Origin: Hylemonella sp.
Lineage (GTDB): Bacteria > Pseudomonadota > Gammaproteobacteria > Burkholderiales > Burkholderiaceae_C
Assembly: GCA_030695415.1 (NCBI GenBank)
Contig: JAUYQZ010000002.1
Span: 51,053-115,052, forward strand
Length of the DNA: 64,000 nucleotides
Direction: 5' to 3'
Shown here: positions 35,328-44,862 of the stretch, piece by piece
Position numbering within the stretch: the first letter of the stretch is position 1
How the letters are laid out: each line of letters opens with the position of its first letter
Notes under the pieces: generated by a model
What the model was told of the DNA's origin: nothing
Database searches by the model: none
Seen by the model: the letters and a program-made list of their open reading frames with translations, nothing else
Made by a program: the position numbers and the translations under genes

Positions 35328-37259
35328 ATGAGCAAACAAACCCATTCCTTCCAGGCCGAAGTCGCGCAGCTGCTGCACCTCGTCACCCACTCGCTGTACT
35401 CCAACAAGGAGATCTTCCTGCGCGAGCTGGTCTCCAACGCCTCGGATGCCTGCGACAAGCTGCGCTACGAAGCGCTGAACAACAGCGCGCTGTACGAAGA
35501 CGCGCCCGAGCTGCGCGTGCGCATCGCCTTCGATGCCGCGGCCAAGACGCTGACCATCACGGACAACGGCATCGGCATGAGCACGCAGGAGGCCATCGAC
35601 CACCTGGGCACCATCGCCAAGAGCGGCACCAAGGACTTCATGAGCCGCCTGGGCGCCGAGAAGCAGGCCGACGCCAAGGAACAGGGCCAGCTGATCGGCC
35701 AGTTCGGCGTAGGTTTCTATTCGGGTTTCATCGTGGCCGACAAGATCACGGTGGAATCGCGCCGCGCCGGCCTCAACCCCGAAGAGGGTGTGCGCTGGAT
35801 CAGCGGCGGCACCGGTGACTTCGAGGTGGAGGCCATCACTCGCGCCGAGCGCGGCACCAGCGTCACCCTGCACCTGCGTGAAGACGCAGGCGACTACCTG
35901 CAGGCCTGGAAGGTCAAGGGCATCATCGCCAAGTACTCCGACCACATCGCCCTGCCCATCCAGATGCGCAAGGAAGAGTGGAAAGAAGGTGAAAACGGCC
36001 AGCCCGGTGCGATGGTGACCACCGACGAATGGGAAACCGTCAACAAGGCCAGCGCCCTGTGGAGCCGCCCCAAGAAGGACATCACGCAGGAAGAGTACGA
36101 GAGCTTCTACCAGGCCATCAGCCACGACTACGAGGCTCCGCTGGCCTGGAGCCACAACCGCGTGGAAGGCAGCACCGAATACACGCAGCTGCTGTTCGTG
36201 CCGGCCAAGGCGCCGTTTGACCTGTGGAACCGCGACAAGAAGGGCGGCCTCAAACTCTACGTGAAGCGCGTCTTCATCATGGACGAGGCCGAGGCCCTGC
36301 TGCCCAATTACCTGCGTTTCATCAAAGGCGTGGTCGACAGCGCCGACCTGCCGCTCAACGTGAGCCGCGAACTGCTGCAGGAAAGCCGCGATGTGCGCGC
36401 CATCCGCGAGGGCAACACCAAGCGTGTACTGAGCCTGCTGGAGAACCTGGCCCAGCACGATGTGCCCGCCGATGACGCGAGCGAGGAAGACAAGGCCGAC
36501 GCCGGCAAGTACACGACCTTCTACGCCGAGTTCGGCAGCGTGCTGAAAGAAGGCCTGGGCGAAGACTTCGGCAACCGCGAACGCCTGGCCAAGCTGCTGC
36601 GTTTTGCCAGCACCACGAGCGACACGGCCCATGTGTCCCTGGCCGACTACAAGGCCCGCATGAAAGAGGGCCAGGCCGTCATCTACTACATCACCGCCGA
36701 CACCCTGGCCGCCGCGAAGAACAGCCCGCAGCTCGAAGTGTTCAAGAAAAAGGGCATCGAGGTGCTGCTCATGAGCGAGCGCGTGGACGAGTGGGCCCTG
36801 AGCCACCTGCCCGAGTTCGACGGCACACCGCTGCAAAGCGTGGCCAAGGGCGCGGTGGACCTGGGCACTCTGCAGGACGAGGCCGAGAAGAAAGCCGCCG
36901 AGGAAGCCGCCGAAGCCTTCAAGCCCGTGCTGGCCAAGCTGAAAGAGGCGCTGAAGGACAAGGCCGAGGACGTGCGCGTCACCACCCGCCTGGTCGACTC
37001 ACCCGCCTGCCTGGTGGTGAAAGAAGGCGACATGAGCAACCAGCTCGCCCGCATGCTCAAGCAGGCCGGCCAGAAAGCGCCGGACAGCAAACCCGTGCTC
37101 GAAGTAAACCCCGAGCACCCGCTGGTGAAAAAGCTCGACGGCTCGGTGCACTTCAACGACCTGGCTCACATCCTGTTCGACCAGGCCCTGCTGGCCGAAG
37201 GCGGGCTGCCGGAGGATCCGGCGGCATATGTGAAGCGGGTCAACGCCCTGCTGGTGTGA
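35328..37259 (+). CDS. htpG: Molecular chaperone HtpG (Hsp90)
   Basis: Cytoplasmic ATP-dependent chaperone of 643 residues, full length. The N-terminal GHKL ATPase domain has [22 protein letters not shown] and [15 protein letters not shown]; the middle domain has [20 protein letters not shown]. The C-terminus ends KRVNALLV. Start ATG 35328 ([12 protein letters not shown]) is the usual family start; TTG 35316 merely extends the frame. This is the last gene that is clearly betaproteobacterial in the window. Confidence 0.97.
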   Translation: MSKQTHSFQAEVAQLLHLVTHSLYSNKEIFLRELVSNASDACDKLRYEALNNSALYEDAPELRVRIAFDAAAKTLTITDNGIGMSTQEAIDHLGTIAKSGTKDFMSRLGAEKQADAKEQGQLIGQFGVGFYSGFIVADKITVESRRAGLNPEEGVRWISGGTGDFEVEAITRAERGTSVTLHLREDAGDYLQAWKVKGIIAKYSDHIALPIQMRKEEWKEGENGQPGAMVTTDEWETVNKASALWSRPKKDITQEEYESFYQAISHDYEAPLAWSHNRVEGSTEYTQLLFVPAKAPFDLWNRDKKGGLKLYVKRVFIMDEAEALLPNYLRFIKGVVDSADLPLNVSRELLQESRDVRAIREGNTKRVLSLLENLAQHDVPADDASEEDKADAGKYTTFYAEFGSVLKEGLGEDFGNRERLAKLLRFASTTSDTAHVSLADYKARMKEGQAVIYYITADTLAAAKNSPQLEVFKKKGIEVLLMSERVDEWALSHLPEFDGTPLQSVAKGAVDLGTLQDEAEKKAAEEAAEAFKPVLAKLKEALKDKAEDVRVTTRLVDSPACLVVKEGDMSNQLARMLKQAGQKAPDSKPVLEVNPEHPLVKKLDGSVHFNDLAHILFDQALLAEGGLPEDPAAYVKRVNALLV

Positions 37260-37267
37260 GCCGCGAC

Positions 37268-37294
37268 GGTGCTGTCTCAATACGAGACAGCACC
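37268..37294 (+). terminator. Hairpin after htpG, probable terminator
   Basis: GGTGCTGTCTC-AATAC-GAGACAGCACC is a perfect 11-bp stem starting 9 bp after the htpG stop. The nearest T-run (TTTTTT) lies about 17 bp further on, so termination may be imperfect. Confidence 0.65.
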
Positions 37295-37474
37295 CTACGT
37301 GGTTCTACTGAGTTTTTTGCCGGGCACAAGGGCGCGCCCCTTGCCAGGGGGCAGGTGCGAGGGGAAACACTCATGCCCCCTTGCCCTCGTCAGCACTACC
37401 ATCCATCGGTGCAATGAAGACCTTCGGGTCGCGATGCAAACGACCAATGGAGACCGGGCCATGGGCCCAATGGC

Positions 37475-38302
37475 ATGAGTGCAGACATCATTCTCGAAAC
37501 GCGCGGGCTCACCAAGGAGTTCAAGGGCTTTCTCGCCGTGGACCACGTGGACCTCCAGGTCAGGCGTGGCTCCATCCACGCGCTGATCGGCCCCAACGGC
37601 GCCGGCAAGACCTCGATCGTCAACTGCATTTCGGGCCGCTACAAGCCGACCGAAGGCCGGCTGTTCTATCGCGGGCAGGACATCACCGCCCTCAATCCGA
37701 ATGCACGGCCGCGACTCGGCATCGGCCGGACCTTCCAGAACCTCGCGCTGTTTCATCATATGAGCGTGCTCGACAACATCATGGTCGGCCGCCATCACTT
37801 GCTGAAGAACAATTTCCTCACGGGATCGCTGTACTGGCTGACCGGCGCGCGGCGCGAGGAACTCGAGCATCGCCGCAAGGTGGAGGAGATCATCGATTTC
37901 CTCGACCTGCAGTCGGTGCGCAAGGCCACCGCCGGTACCCTGCCCTACGGCCTGCGCAAGCGGGTCGAGCTGGCCCGCGCCATGGCGCTGGAGCCGCAAC
38001 TGATCCTGCTCGACGAGCCGATGGCCGGCATGAACTTCGAGGAGAAAGAGGACATGGCGCGCTACATCGTCGACCTCAACGAAGAGTTCGGCATGACCGT
38101 CATGATGATCGAGCACGACATGGGCGTGGTAATGGATATTTCCCACCGCGTCATGGTGCTGGATTTCGGCCTCAAGATCGCCGAAGGCGATCCGGCCGCG
38201 GTGCTGGCCGATCCGCATGTCAAGCGTGCCTATCTCGGGGAGGAAGACGAGATCCTGGTCGATCCCGACGACAGGCCTGCGTCAGCGGAGACCGCGGCAT
38301 GA
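37475..38302 (+). CDS. livG: Branched-chain-type ABC importer ATPase (LivG), right-half copy
   Basis: ATPase of 275 residues. Walker A is GPNGAGKT (39-46). The signature region is LPYGLRKRVELARAMALEP, the same LivG subgroup as the left copy. Walker B is LILLDEPMAGMNFEEKED. Codon style and the acidic C-terminal tail (LGEEDEILVDPDD...) differ from the left copy. It is the first gene of the right-half cluster and its TGA overlaps the ligase start. Its upstream region is the junction with the betaproteobacterial part. Confidence 0.94.
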   Translation: MSADIILETRGLTKEFKGFLAVDHVDLQVRRGSIHALIGPNGAGKTSIVNCISGRYKPTEGRLFYRGQDITALNPNARPRLGIGRTFQNLALFHHMSVLDNIMVGRHHLLKNNFLTGSLYWLTGARREELEHRRKVEEIIDFLDLQSVRKATAGTLPYGLRKRVELARAMALEPQLILLDEPMAGMNFEEKEDMARYIVDLNEEFGMTVMMIEHDMGVVMDISHRVMVLDFGLKIAEGDPAAVLADPHVKRAYLGEEDEILVDPDDRPASAETAA

Positions 38303-40230
38303 TGAATTACGCCGGCCGCGTCGCCCAGGCCGACACCTATCCAAAACTGCTGCGCCTCAACGCCAGCGAGCACGGCGGCGAAATCGCGCTGCGCGAAAAG
38401 GATTTCGGGCTTTGGAAAGTTTTCACTTGGGCGGACTACCAGGCCCGGGTGCACGACTTCGCGCTCGGCATGGTCGAACTCGGGCTCGGCCGCGGTGACG
38501 TCATCGGCATCATCGGCGACAACCGGCCGGACTGGGTGTCGGCCGAAATCGCCACCCATGCCATCGGCGCGATGTCACTCGGTCTTTATCGCGACGTGCT
38601 GGACGAGGAAGCAGCCTACCTCCTGAGCTACGGCGAAGCCAAGCTGGTGTTCGCCGAGGACGAAGAGCAGGTCGACAAGCTGCTGGCGCTGGCCGACCGC
38701 GCACCTGATCTCAGGCACATCGTCTATTCCGATCCGCGCGGCATGCGGAAATATGACGACCCCCGATTGATGGACGCCGCCAAACTGGCGGAGATGGGGC
38801 GCGACCGCGCCGCGCGCGAGCCCGGCCTTTACGACAGCCTGGTCGACAAAACCAAAGGCGAGGACGTGGCGATCCTCTGCACCACCTCGGGCACCACGGC
38901 GCATCCGAAACTGGCGATGCTCGCGGCCGGCCGCGTGCTGCGGCATTGCGCCACTTACCTGTCGTTCGACCCGAAGGGGCCGGACGACGAATATGTCTCG
39001 GTACTGCCGCTGCCCTGGATCATGGAACAGGTCTACGTGCTCGGCAAAGGGCTGCTGTGCCGGATGAAGGTCAACTTCGTGGAACAGCCCGACACCATGA
39101 TGCACGATTTCCGCGAGATCGCGCCGACCTTCGTGCTGTTCGCGCCAAGGGTCTGGGAATCGATCGCCGCCGATGTCCGCGCCGGCGTGATGGATTCCTC
39201 GCCGCTGAAGCAGAGCCTCTACGAACTCGGCATGAAGACGGGCCTTGCGGCGCTCGCGCAGGGCAAGCACTCGGTGATCGCGGACATGGTGCTGTTCCGC
39301 GCGCTGCGCGACCGCCTCGGCTTCAGCCGGTTGCGCTCGGCGGCGACCGGCGGGGCGGCGCTCGGCCCCGACACCTTTAAATTTTTCCAGGCCATGGGCG
39401 TGCCGCTGCGCACGCTGTACGGCCAGACCGAATTGCTGGGGGCCTACACTCTGCATCCGTTCGGAAAAGTCGACCCGGATACCACGGGCGTGGCGATGGC
39501 GGACGATATCGAGATCCGCATCGACAATCCGGATATCCACGGCGTCGGCGAGATCGTGGTGCGTCACCCCAACATGTTCCTCGGCTACTACAAGAGCCCG
39601 GAGGCTTCCGCCGCCGACATGGAGGATGGCTGGATGCATTCCGGCGACGCCGGCTATTTCAATCCCGGCAAGCAGCTGGTGGTGATCGACCGCATCAAGG
39701 ATCTCGCGGAAACCGCGCGCGGCGAACGGTTCTCGCCGCAATACATCGAGAACAAGCTGAAATTCTCGCCCTACATCGCCGAGACCGTGGTGCTGGGCGC
39801 CGGCCGCGAGGCGCTGGCGGCGATGATCTGCATCCGCTTCTCGATCATCTCGAAATGGGCGGAGAAGAAGCGGATCTCGTTCACCACCTACACCGACCTC
39901 GCCTCCCGGCCGGAAGTCTATGCGCTGCTGCGCAAGGAGGTCGAAACCGTCAACGCCACGCTGCCGCCTGCCCAGCGTATCTCCCGGTTCCTGCTGCTTT
40001 ACAAGGAACTCGACGCCGACGACGGCGAGCTGACCCGCACCCGAAAAGTGCGCCGCAGCGTCATCAACGAGAAATACGCCGGAATCATCGACGCGATCTA
40101 CGGCGGCGAGCGCGACATCCCCGTCGATACCGTGATCCGCTTCCAGGACGGCACCACCCAGCGCATCCGCACCACGCTGGCGGTAGTCGACCTCGGCCAA
40201 GACGCGGCAGTGGCGGAGGCCGCGGAATGA
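38299..40230 (+). CDS. AMP-forming acyl/aryl-CoA ligase, right-half copy
   Basis: A 643-residue adenylate-forming ligase orthologous to 25,306-27,243 (shared HYAF/KLVF-E-EEQVDKLL, IVYSDPRGMR, LYGQTELLGAYT, DELTRTRKVRR-type segments). The A3 motif is unusual: TTSGTTAHPKLAM at 195-207, where TSGTTGxPKG is expected; the lysine is kept but the two glycines are replaced. A7 reads HSGDAGYFNPGKQL. Start ATG 38299 overlaps the livG stop; ATG 38302 is adjacent and equally possible. Confidence 0.92.
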   Translation: MMNYAGRVAQADTYPKLLRLNASEHGGEIALREKDFGLWKVFTWADYQARVHDFALGMVELGLGRGDVIGIIGDNRPDWVSAEIATHAIGAMSLGLYRDVLDEEAAYLLSYGEAKLVFAEDEEQVDKLLALADRAPDLRHIVYSDPRGMRKYDDPRLMDAAKLAEMGRDRAAREPGLYDSLVDKTKGEDVAILCTTSGTTAHPKLAMLAAGRVLRHCATYLSFDPKGPDDEYVSVLPLPWIMEQVYVLGKGLLCRMKVNFVEQPDTMMHDFREIAPTFVLFAPRVWESIAADVRAGVMDSSPLKQSLYELGMKTGLAALAQGKHSVIADMVLFRALRDRLGFSRLRSAATGGAALGPDTFKFFQAMGVPLRTLYGQTELLGAYTLHPFGKVDPDTTGVAMADDIEIRIDNPDIHGVGEIVVRHPNMFLGYYKSPEASAADMEDGWMHSGDAGYFNPGKQLVVIDRIKDLAETARGERFSPQYIENKLKFSPYIAETVVLGAGREALAAMICIRFSIISKWAEKKRISFTTYTDLASRPEVYALLRKEVETVNATLPPAQRISRFLLLYKELDADDGELTRTRKVRRSVINEKYAGIIDAIYGGERDIPVDTVIRFQDGTTQRIRTTLAVVDLGQDAAVAEAAE

Positions 40231-40283
40231 GGGATGCAGGCATCTTCACCGAACTCCGATACCTGCCGGTTCCAATCGCGTCG

Positions 40284-40435
40284 CCCTCTCCCCTTGTGGG
40301 AGAGGGCATCACCGACCGTCGACCAACACTCGGTTGGGTGAGGGGTGTGGTCGCAGACATTGCCATGTTGAGACACCCCCTCACCCGTCCGCGATGCTTC
40401 GCATCGCGTCCACCCTCTCCCACAAGGGGAGAGGG
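40284..40435. repeat. Alphaproteobacterial palindromic repeat cluster
   Basis: Two hairpins of the CCCTCTCC...GGAGAGGG type (40,284-40,306 and 40,413-40,435) form the outer arms, with a perfect CGCGATGC-TTC-GCATCGCG hairpin (40,390-40,408) inside. Such elements are common between genes in Bradyrhizobium relatives and are not seen left of 37,300. Confidence 0.8.
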
Positions 40436-40468
40436 AAAGAATCCCGCAACTCACGTCTGTCGAGCAGC

Positions 40469-41362
40469 ATGAACACACAGCTTCTGATCCAGCTCCTGGT
40501 CAACGGCCTCGTCGTCGGCACGCTCTACGGCGTGGTCGCGATGTCGTTCGTGCTGATCTACAAGGCCACGCAAGTGGTGAACTTCGCGCAGGGCGAATTG
40601 CTGCTGGTCGGCGCCTGGGTGTGCTGGGCGCTGCTGACCAAATACCAGGTACCGTTCTGGCTCGGCATGCCGATCACGCTGGTCTTCATGTTCGTGCTAG
40701 GCATTGCCATTCAGGTGGTGATCCTCCGTCCCCTGATCGGCGAGCCGATCATCTCGGTGATCATGGTGACGATCGCGCTTTCCACGGTGCTCTCGGCGCT
40801 GATGAAATGGATGTTCGGCGTCAATCTCCAGCCCTTCCCCAGCGTCTTCGGCACCCAGAACGTCAACATCCTGGGACTGCAGGTGCAGAAAGTCTATCTC
40901 ATGAGTCTCGCGGTTTCGGTGGCGATGATGATCGGGATGGCATGGTTCTTCCGCCTCTCGAAGTATGGCCTCGCCATGCGCGCGACCGCGTTCAGCCAGC
41001 AGGTGGCGCAATCGCTTGGTATTTCAGTCAAGAACGTGTTCGCAATGGCCTGGGCGATATCGGCCACCGTGTCGGCGGTGGCAGGCGTGGTGGTCGCCGC
41101 GGTCAACGGCGTTTCCGCGGGTCTGTCATTTTACGGCATCAAGGTGTTTCCCGCCGCCATTCTCGGCGGACTCGACAGCGTCGGCGGCGCGGTGCTCGGC
41201 GGCATCATCATCGGCCTGCTGGAAAACCTCGCCCACTTCCTCGACAGCGAATACCTGCACTGGGGCAATCTCTACGAGATCGCACCGTTCTACGCCTTGA
41301 TCGTCATCCTGATGATCAAGCCCTACGGCCTGTTCGGCACCAAAGACATCGAGCGGGTATAA
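40469..41362 (+). CDS. livH: LIV-type ABC importer permease (LivH), right-half copy
   Basis: Membrane subunit of 297 residues with about eight hydrophobic segments. Key text: LLVNGLVVGTLYGVVAMSFV, VNFAQGELLLVGAW, ATAFSQQVAQSLGISVKN and FPAAILGGLDSVGGAVLGG. Start ATG 40469 lies right after the repeat cluster; the upstream extension translates the repeat. The gap to livM is 5 bp. Confidence 0.94.
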   Translation: MNTQLLIQLLVNGLVVGTLYGVVAMSFVLIYKATQVVNFAQGELLLVGAWVCWALLTKYQVPFWLGMPITLVFMFVLGIAIQVVILRPLIGEPIISVIMVTIALSTVLSALMKWMFGVNLQPFPSVFGTQNVNILGLQVQKVYLMSLAVSVAMMIGMAWFFRLSKYGLAMRATAFSQQVAQSLGISVKNVFAMAWAISATVSAVAGVVVAAVNGVSAGLSFYGIKVFPAAILGGLDSVGGAVLGGIIIGLLENLAHFLDSEYLHWGNLYEIAPFYALIVILMIKPYGLFGTKDIERV

Positions 41363-41367
41363 TCGAC

Positions 41368-42441
41368 ATGGCAGGTCCAACCCTCATTCCCGCCGGCGAT
41401 TTCCGCACCAGCTACGCGGAAGATACCACGGTGTTCCCGACCCGGACCGGGCGCAACGCGATGATCGCGGGCATCGTCCTGATCTGCTTTGCGCCGCACG
41501 TGCTTGGCGAATACAGCCTCAGCCTGCTGATCCAGATCGGGATCTTCGGCATCGCCGCCCTCGGCCTCAACATCGTGGTCGGCTTCACCGGTCAGATCTC
41601 GATCGGCCATGCCGCCTTCTTCGGTTTCGGCGCCTTCACTTCGGCCTATCTCAACAACCGGTTCGGCATTCCCGTGTTCTTCTGCATTCCGCTTGCCGGT
41701 CTCGTGACGGCCGCGGTCGGGCTGGTGTTCGGGCTGCCCGCCGCGCGCCTGAAGGGGCTCTATCTCGCGATCGCGACGCTGGCCGCGCAATACATCCTGT
41801 TGGATTTCTTTGCCCGCGCCGAATGGTTCACCGGCGGCAGCGTGCCCGCCAGCGCCGAGCCGTTCTCGATCTTCGGCTACTCGCTGCGCGGCGACAAGAA
41901 GTACTTCTACGTCGTGCTCGCCTATGTCGTGGTCTGCTACCTGCTGGTGACCAACCTGATCCGCTCGCGCGACGGCCGCGCGCTGATCGCGGTGCGCGAT
42001 CACTATCTGTCGGCGGAGATCATGGGGATCAATCTGACCAAGTATCGCACGCTGTCGTTCGGGCTGGCCGCATTCTTTGCCGGCGTCGGCGGCGCGCTCT
42101 ATGCGCATTACAACCAGGTGGTCTCCAACGAAGGGTTCGGCATCGACCGCTCGATCATCTTCCTGGCCATGATCATCATCGGCGGCCTTGGATCGATCAT
42201 GGGCACGCTGATGGGCACCGCCTTCATGGTATTGCTGCCGGAATCGATGGAGTGGCTGAGCGTGGCGCTGCGCGACAGCCCGATCGACCAGTTCCTGGGC
42301 CTGAAGAACAACATCGCCTTCCTGCGCGAGATGGCGATCGGGATCATCATCATCGTCTTTCTGGTGTTCGAGCCCGACGGACTCGCGCACCGCTGGCGGC
42401 AGATCAAGGCTTACTGGAAACTCTACCCGTTCTCGCATTGA
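41368..42441 (+). CDS. livM: LIV-type ABC importer permease (LivM), right-half copy
   Basis: Permease of 357 residues. It has GLNIVVGFTGQISIGHAAFF, RLKGLYLAIATLAAQYILLD and MIIIGGLGSIMGTLMGTAF. The N-terminal leader FRTSYAEDTTVFPTRTGR and the C-terminal LYPFSH parallel the left-half LivM, suggesting a distinct LivM subgroup. Confidence 0.94.
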   Translation: MAGPTLIPAGDFRTSYAEDTTVFPTRTGRNAMIAGIVLICFAPHVLGEYSLSLLIQIGIFGIAALGLNIVVGFTGQISIGHAAFFGFGAFTSAYLNNRFGIPVFFCIPLAGLVTAAVGLVFGLPAARLKGLYLAIATLAAQYILLDFFARAEWFTGGSVPASAEPFSIFGYSLRGDKKYFYVVLAYVVVCYLLVTNLIRSRDGRALIAVRDHYLSAEIMGINLTKYRTLSFGLAAFFAGVGGALYAHYNQVVSNEGFGIDRSIIFLAMIIIGGLGSIMGTLMGTAFMVLLPESMEWLSVALRDSPIDQFLGLKNNIAFLREMAIGIIIIVFLVFEPDGLAHRWRQIKAYWKLYPFSH

Positions 42442-42496
42442 GGTTGGAACGGGACCGAAGAAGATAAACCTCAACAAAAGACCGGAGGAAAATACC

Positions 42497-43777
42497 ATGA
42501 CCATGAAGACCCTATTGAGCACCGCCTCACTTGCGCTGCTGCTCGGCAGTACCGCGGCCAGCGCCCAAGCCCCGATCTCGCTGGGGCATCTCGCCGACTA
42601 TTCGGGCCCGACCTCGGACGTCGGGACGCCGTTCGGACAAGGCGTCGCCGACGCCTATGCCTGGATCAACAAGAACGGCGGCATCAACGGCGCCAAGGTC
42701 AACGTCGATACCGTCGATTACGGCTATCAGGTGCCGCGCGCGATCGCGCAGTACAAGAAATGGTCGGGCTCCGACAAGGTCGCCGCCATTCTCGGATGGG
42801 GCACCGCCGACACCGAAGCCCTCACCGGCTTCCTCGCCGAAGACAAGATCCCCGACATCTCGGCGTCCTATGCCGCCGCACTCTCGGACCCGACCGGCGC
42901 GGGCGGCAAGGCCAAGCCGGCTCCCTACAATTTCTTCTACGGCCCGAGCTATTCCGACGCGGTTCGCGGCATGCTGACCTGGGCTGCCGATGACTGGAAG
43001 GCCAAGGGCAAGCCCGGCAAGCCGAAATACGTCCACATGGGCGCCAACCATCCCTATCCGAACGCGCCCAAGGCGGCGGGTGAGGCGATCGCGGCCGAGC
43101 TCGGCTTCGAGCTGCTGCCGCCGATCGTGTTCGCGTTGACGCCCGGCGACTACAGCGCGCAGTGCCTGACCCTGAAGAGTTCCGGCGCCAACTACGCCTA
43201 TCTCGGCAACACCGCCGGCTCGAACATCTCGGTCCTGAACGCCTGCAAGGCCGCAGGGGTCGACGTCCAGTTCCTCGGTAACGTCTGGGGCATGGACGAG
43301 AACGCCGCCAAGGCCGCCGGTGCCGCCGCCGACGGCGTGGTGTTCCCGCTGCGCACCGCCGTGGCGTGGGGCGGCGACGCCCCCGGCATGAAGACGCTGA
43401 TGGACATCTCCAAGATGTCCGACGCCGCCGGAACCGCCTATCGTCCGGTGCACTACATCGCCGGCGTCTGCACCGCGCTCTATTTGAGGGAAGCCGTCGA
43501 ATGGGCCGCCAAGAACGGCGGCGCCACCGGCGAAAACGTCAAGAAGGGCTTCTACCAGAAGAAGGATTGGGTGCCGGCGGGCATGGAAGGGGTCTGCAAT
43601 CCCTCGACCTTCACCGACAAGGACCATCGCGGCACGCTCAAGGTCGATCTTTATCGCATGAAGATCACGGGAGCGACCGCCGCGCCGCTCAACGAACTCG
43701 TCAAGACCGGCGCCATCAAGCTCGAGAAGGTGAAGACCATCGACCTGCCGCGCAAGGCCGAATGGCTCGGCTGGTAA
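42497..43777 (+). CDS. LIV-type ABC importer substrate-binding protein, right-half copy
   Basis: Periplasmic binding protein of 426 residues with signal peptide ending AASAQA. Type I features: PISLGHLADYSGPTSDVGTP, DAYAWINKNGGINGAKVNVD and LTPGDYSAQCLTLKSSGANY. A strong GGAGGAA site is 6 nt before ATG 42497, consistent with high expression. It resembles the left binding protein only in the general fold, so ligands may differ. Confidence 0.94.
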   Translation: MTMKTLLSTASLALLLGSTAASAQAPISLGHLADYSGPTSDVGTPFGQGVADAYAWINKNGGINGAKVNVDTVDYGYQVPRAIAQYKKWSGSDKVAAILGWGTADTEALTGFLAEDKIPDISASYAAALSDPTGAGGKAKPAPYNFFYGPSYSDAVRGMLTWAADDWKAKGKPGKPKYVHMGANHPYPNAPKAAGEAIAAELGFELLPPIVFALTPGDYSAQCLTLKSSGANYAYLGNTAGSNISVLNACKAAGVDVQFLGNVWGMDENAAKAAGAAADGVVFPLRTAVAWGGDAPGMKTLMDISKMSDAAGTAYRPVHYIAGVCTALYLREAVEWAAKNGGATGENVKKGFYQKKDWVPAGMEGVCNPSTFTDKDHRGTLKVDLYRMKITGATAAPLNELVKTGAIKLEKVKTIDLPRKAEWLGW

Positions 43778-43820
43778 GATAGGGACCGTCCTGCGGGACG
43801 ACTCAACACACTCAGTTGTC

Positions 43821-43947
43821 GTCCCCCGCGAAGGCGGGGGACCCAGTACGCCGCGACGCTTCGGTCAATCGCACGCGCCTCTGGAATACTGGATCACCCG
43901 CTTCGCGGGTGATGACAGCGGTGGGTGGTGCAGACAGCGGTGGGTGA
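43821..43947. repeat. Alphaproteobacterial palindromic repeats upstream of livF
   Basis: Perfect hairpins GTCCCCCGC-GAAG-GCGGGGGAC (43,821-43,842) and ATCACCCGC-TTC-GCGGGTGAT (43,893-43,913), then a direct duplication of GACAGCGGTGGGTG (43,914 and 43,934). Typical Bradyrhizobium-type intergenic element. Confidence 0.8.
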
Positions 43948-43987
43948 CACGAAGTACGCGTTCTACCGACGACATCAGGATCAGAGC

Positions 43988-44830
43988 ATGACCGAAACAA
44001 CCGAAATCGATCGCCCGCCAAAAGCGGCGGCGACGGCCGTTGCCCCGCTGCTCAGCGTGCGCAACATCGAGGTGGTCTATGACGACGTCATCCTGGTGCT
44101 GCGCGGCCTCAGCCTTGAGGTGCCGCAGGGGGCCATCGTGGCGCTGCTCGGCGCCAACGGCGCCGGAAAGTCGACCACGCTGAAGGCGATCTCCGGATTG
44201 CTCAAGACCGAAGACGGCGAAGTCACCCGCGGCGAGATCGTTTTCAACGGCGAGCGCATCAACGGCATCGATCCCGACAAGATCGTCCGCCGCGGCATCT
44301 TCCAGGTGATGGAGGGCCGCCGCGTCATCGCCGACATGACCTCGATCGAAAATCTCAAACTCGGCGCCTACACCCGCAGCGACAACGAGATCGGCGCCGA
44401 CATCGAGCGGGTGTTCGAGTATTTTCCCCGCCTCAAGGAGCGCACCGGCCTTGCCGGATATCTCTCGGGCGGCGAACAGCAGATGCTGGCGATCGGCCGC
44501 GCCCTGATGGCACGGCCGAAGGTGATCCTGATGGACGAGCCGTCGATGGGCCTGTCGCCGCTGCTGGTCAAGGAAGTTTTCGGGATCATCAGCAGGATCA
44601 ATCGCGATCTCGGCGTCACCATCCTTTTGGTGGAGCAGAACGCGCGCGCCGCCCTCTCGGTGGCGAGCCACGGCTACATCATGGAACAGGGCAAGGTGGT
44701 GCTCGACGGCTCGGCGGCCGAGTTGCGCGACAATGAGGACGTCAAGGAATTCTATCTCGGCGGCGCCGGAGACCAGCGCAAGAGTTTCAAGAACCTGAAA
44801 AGCTTCAAGCGAAGGAAGCGGTGGCTGTGA
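43988..44830 (+). CDS. livF: Branched-chain-type ABC importer ATPase (LivF), right-half copy
   Basis: ATPase of 280 residues. Walker A is GANGAGKS (55-62), signature LSGGEQQ, Walker B VILMDEPSMGLSP. The N-terminus carries an extra 20 residues rich in Thr/Pro/Ala. The C-terminus RKSFKNLKSFKRRKRWL is almost the same as in the left LivF. It converges with the AGE-family gene, with 32 bp between stops. Confidence 0.94.
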   Translation: MTETTEIDRPPKAAATAVAPLLSVRNIEVVYDDVILVLRGLSLEVPQGAIVALLGANGAGKSTTLKAISGLLKTEDGEVTRGEIVFNGERINGIDPDKIVRRGIFQVMEGRRVIADMTSIENLKLGAYTRSDNEIGADIERVFEYFPRLKERTGLAGYLSGGEQQMLAIGRALMARPKVILMDEPSMGLSPLLVKEVFGIISRINRDLGVTILLVEQNARAALSVASHGYIMEQGKVVLDGSAAELRDNEDVKEFYLGGAGDQRKSFKNLKSFKRRKRWL

Positions 44831-44862
44831 CGCCTGGGTGCTCAGCCGGGCACCCGGGGTGG

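Noticed and set aside
37260..37474. A mobile-element insertion boundary.
   Set aside because: No target duplication, terminal inverted repeat, integrase or tRNA end could be seen; the only structure is a terminator-like hairpin after htpG.
37381..40230. A 949-codon frame starting in the junction region.
   Set aside because: Its first 300 codons are out of frame with livG and have no protein character. The real gene starts at 38,299.
40621..42441. A 606-codon frame running into livM.
   Set aside because: The part before 41,368 is a shadow of livH in another frame; the arginine-rich text is typical of shadows.
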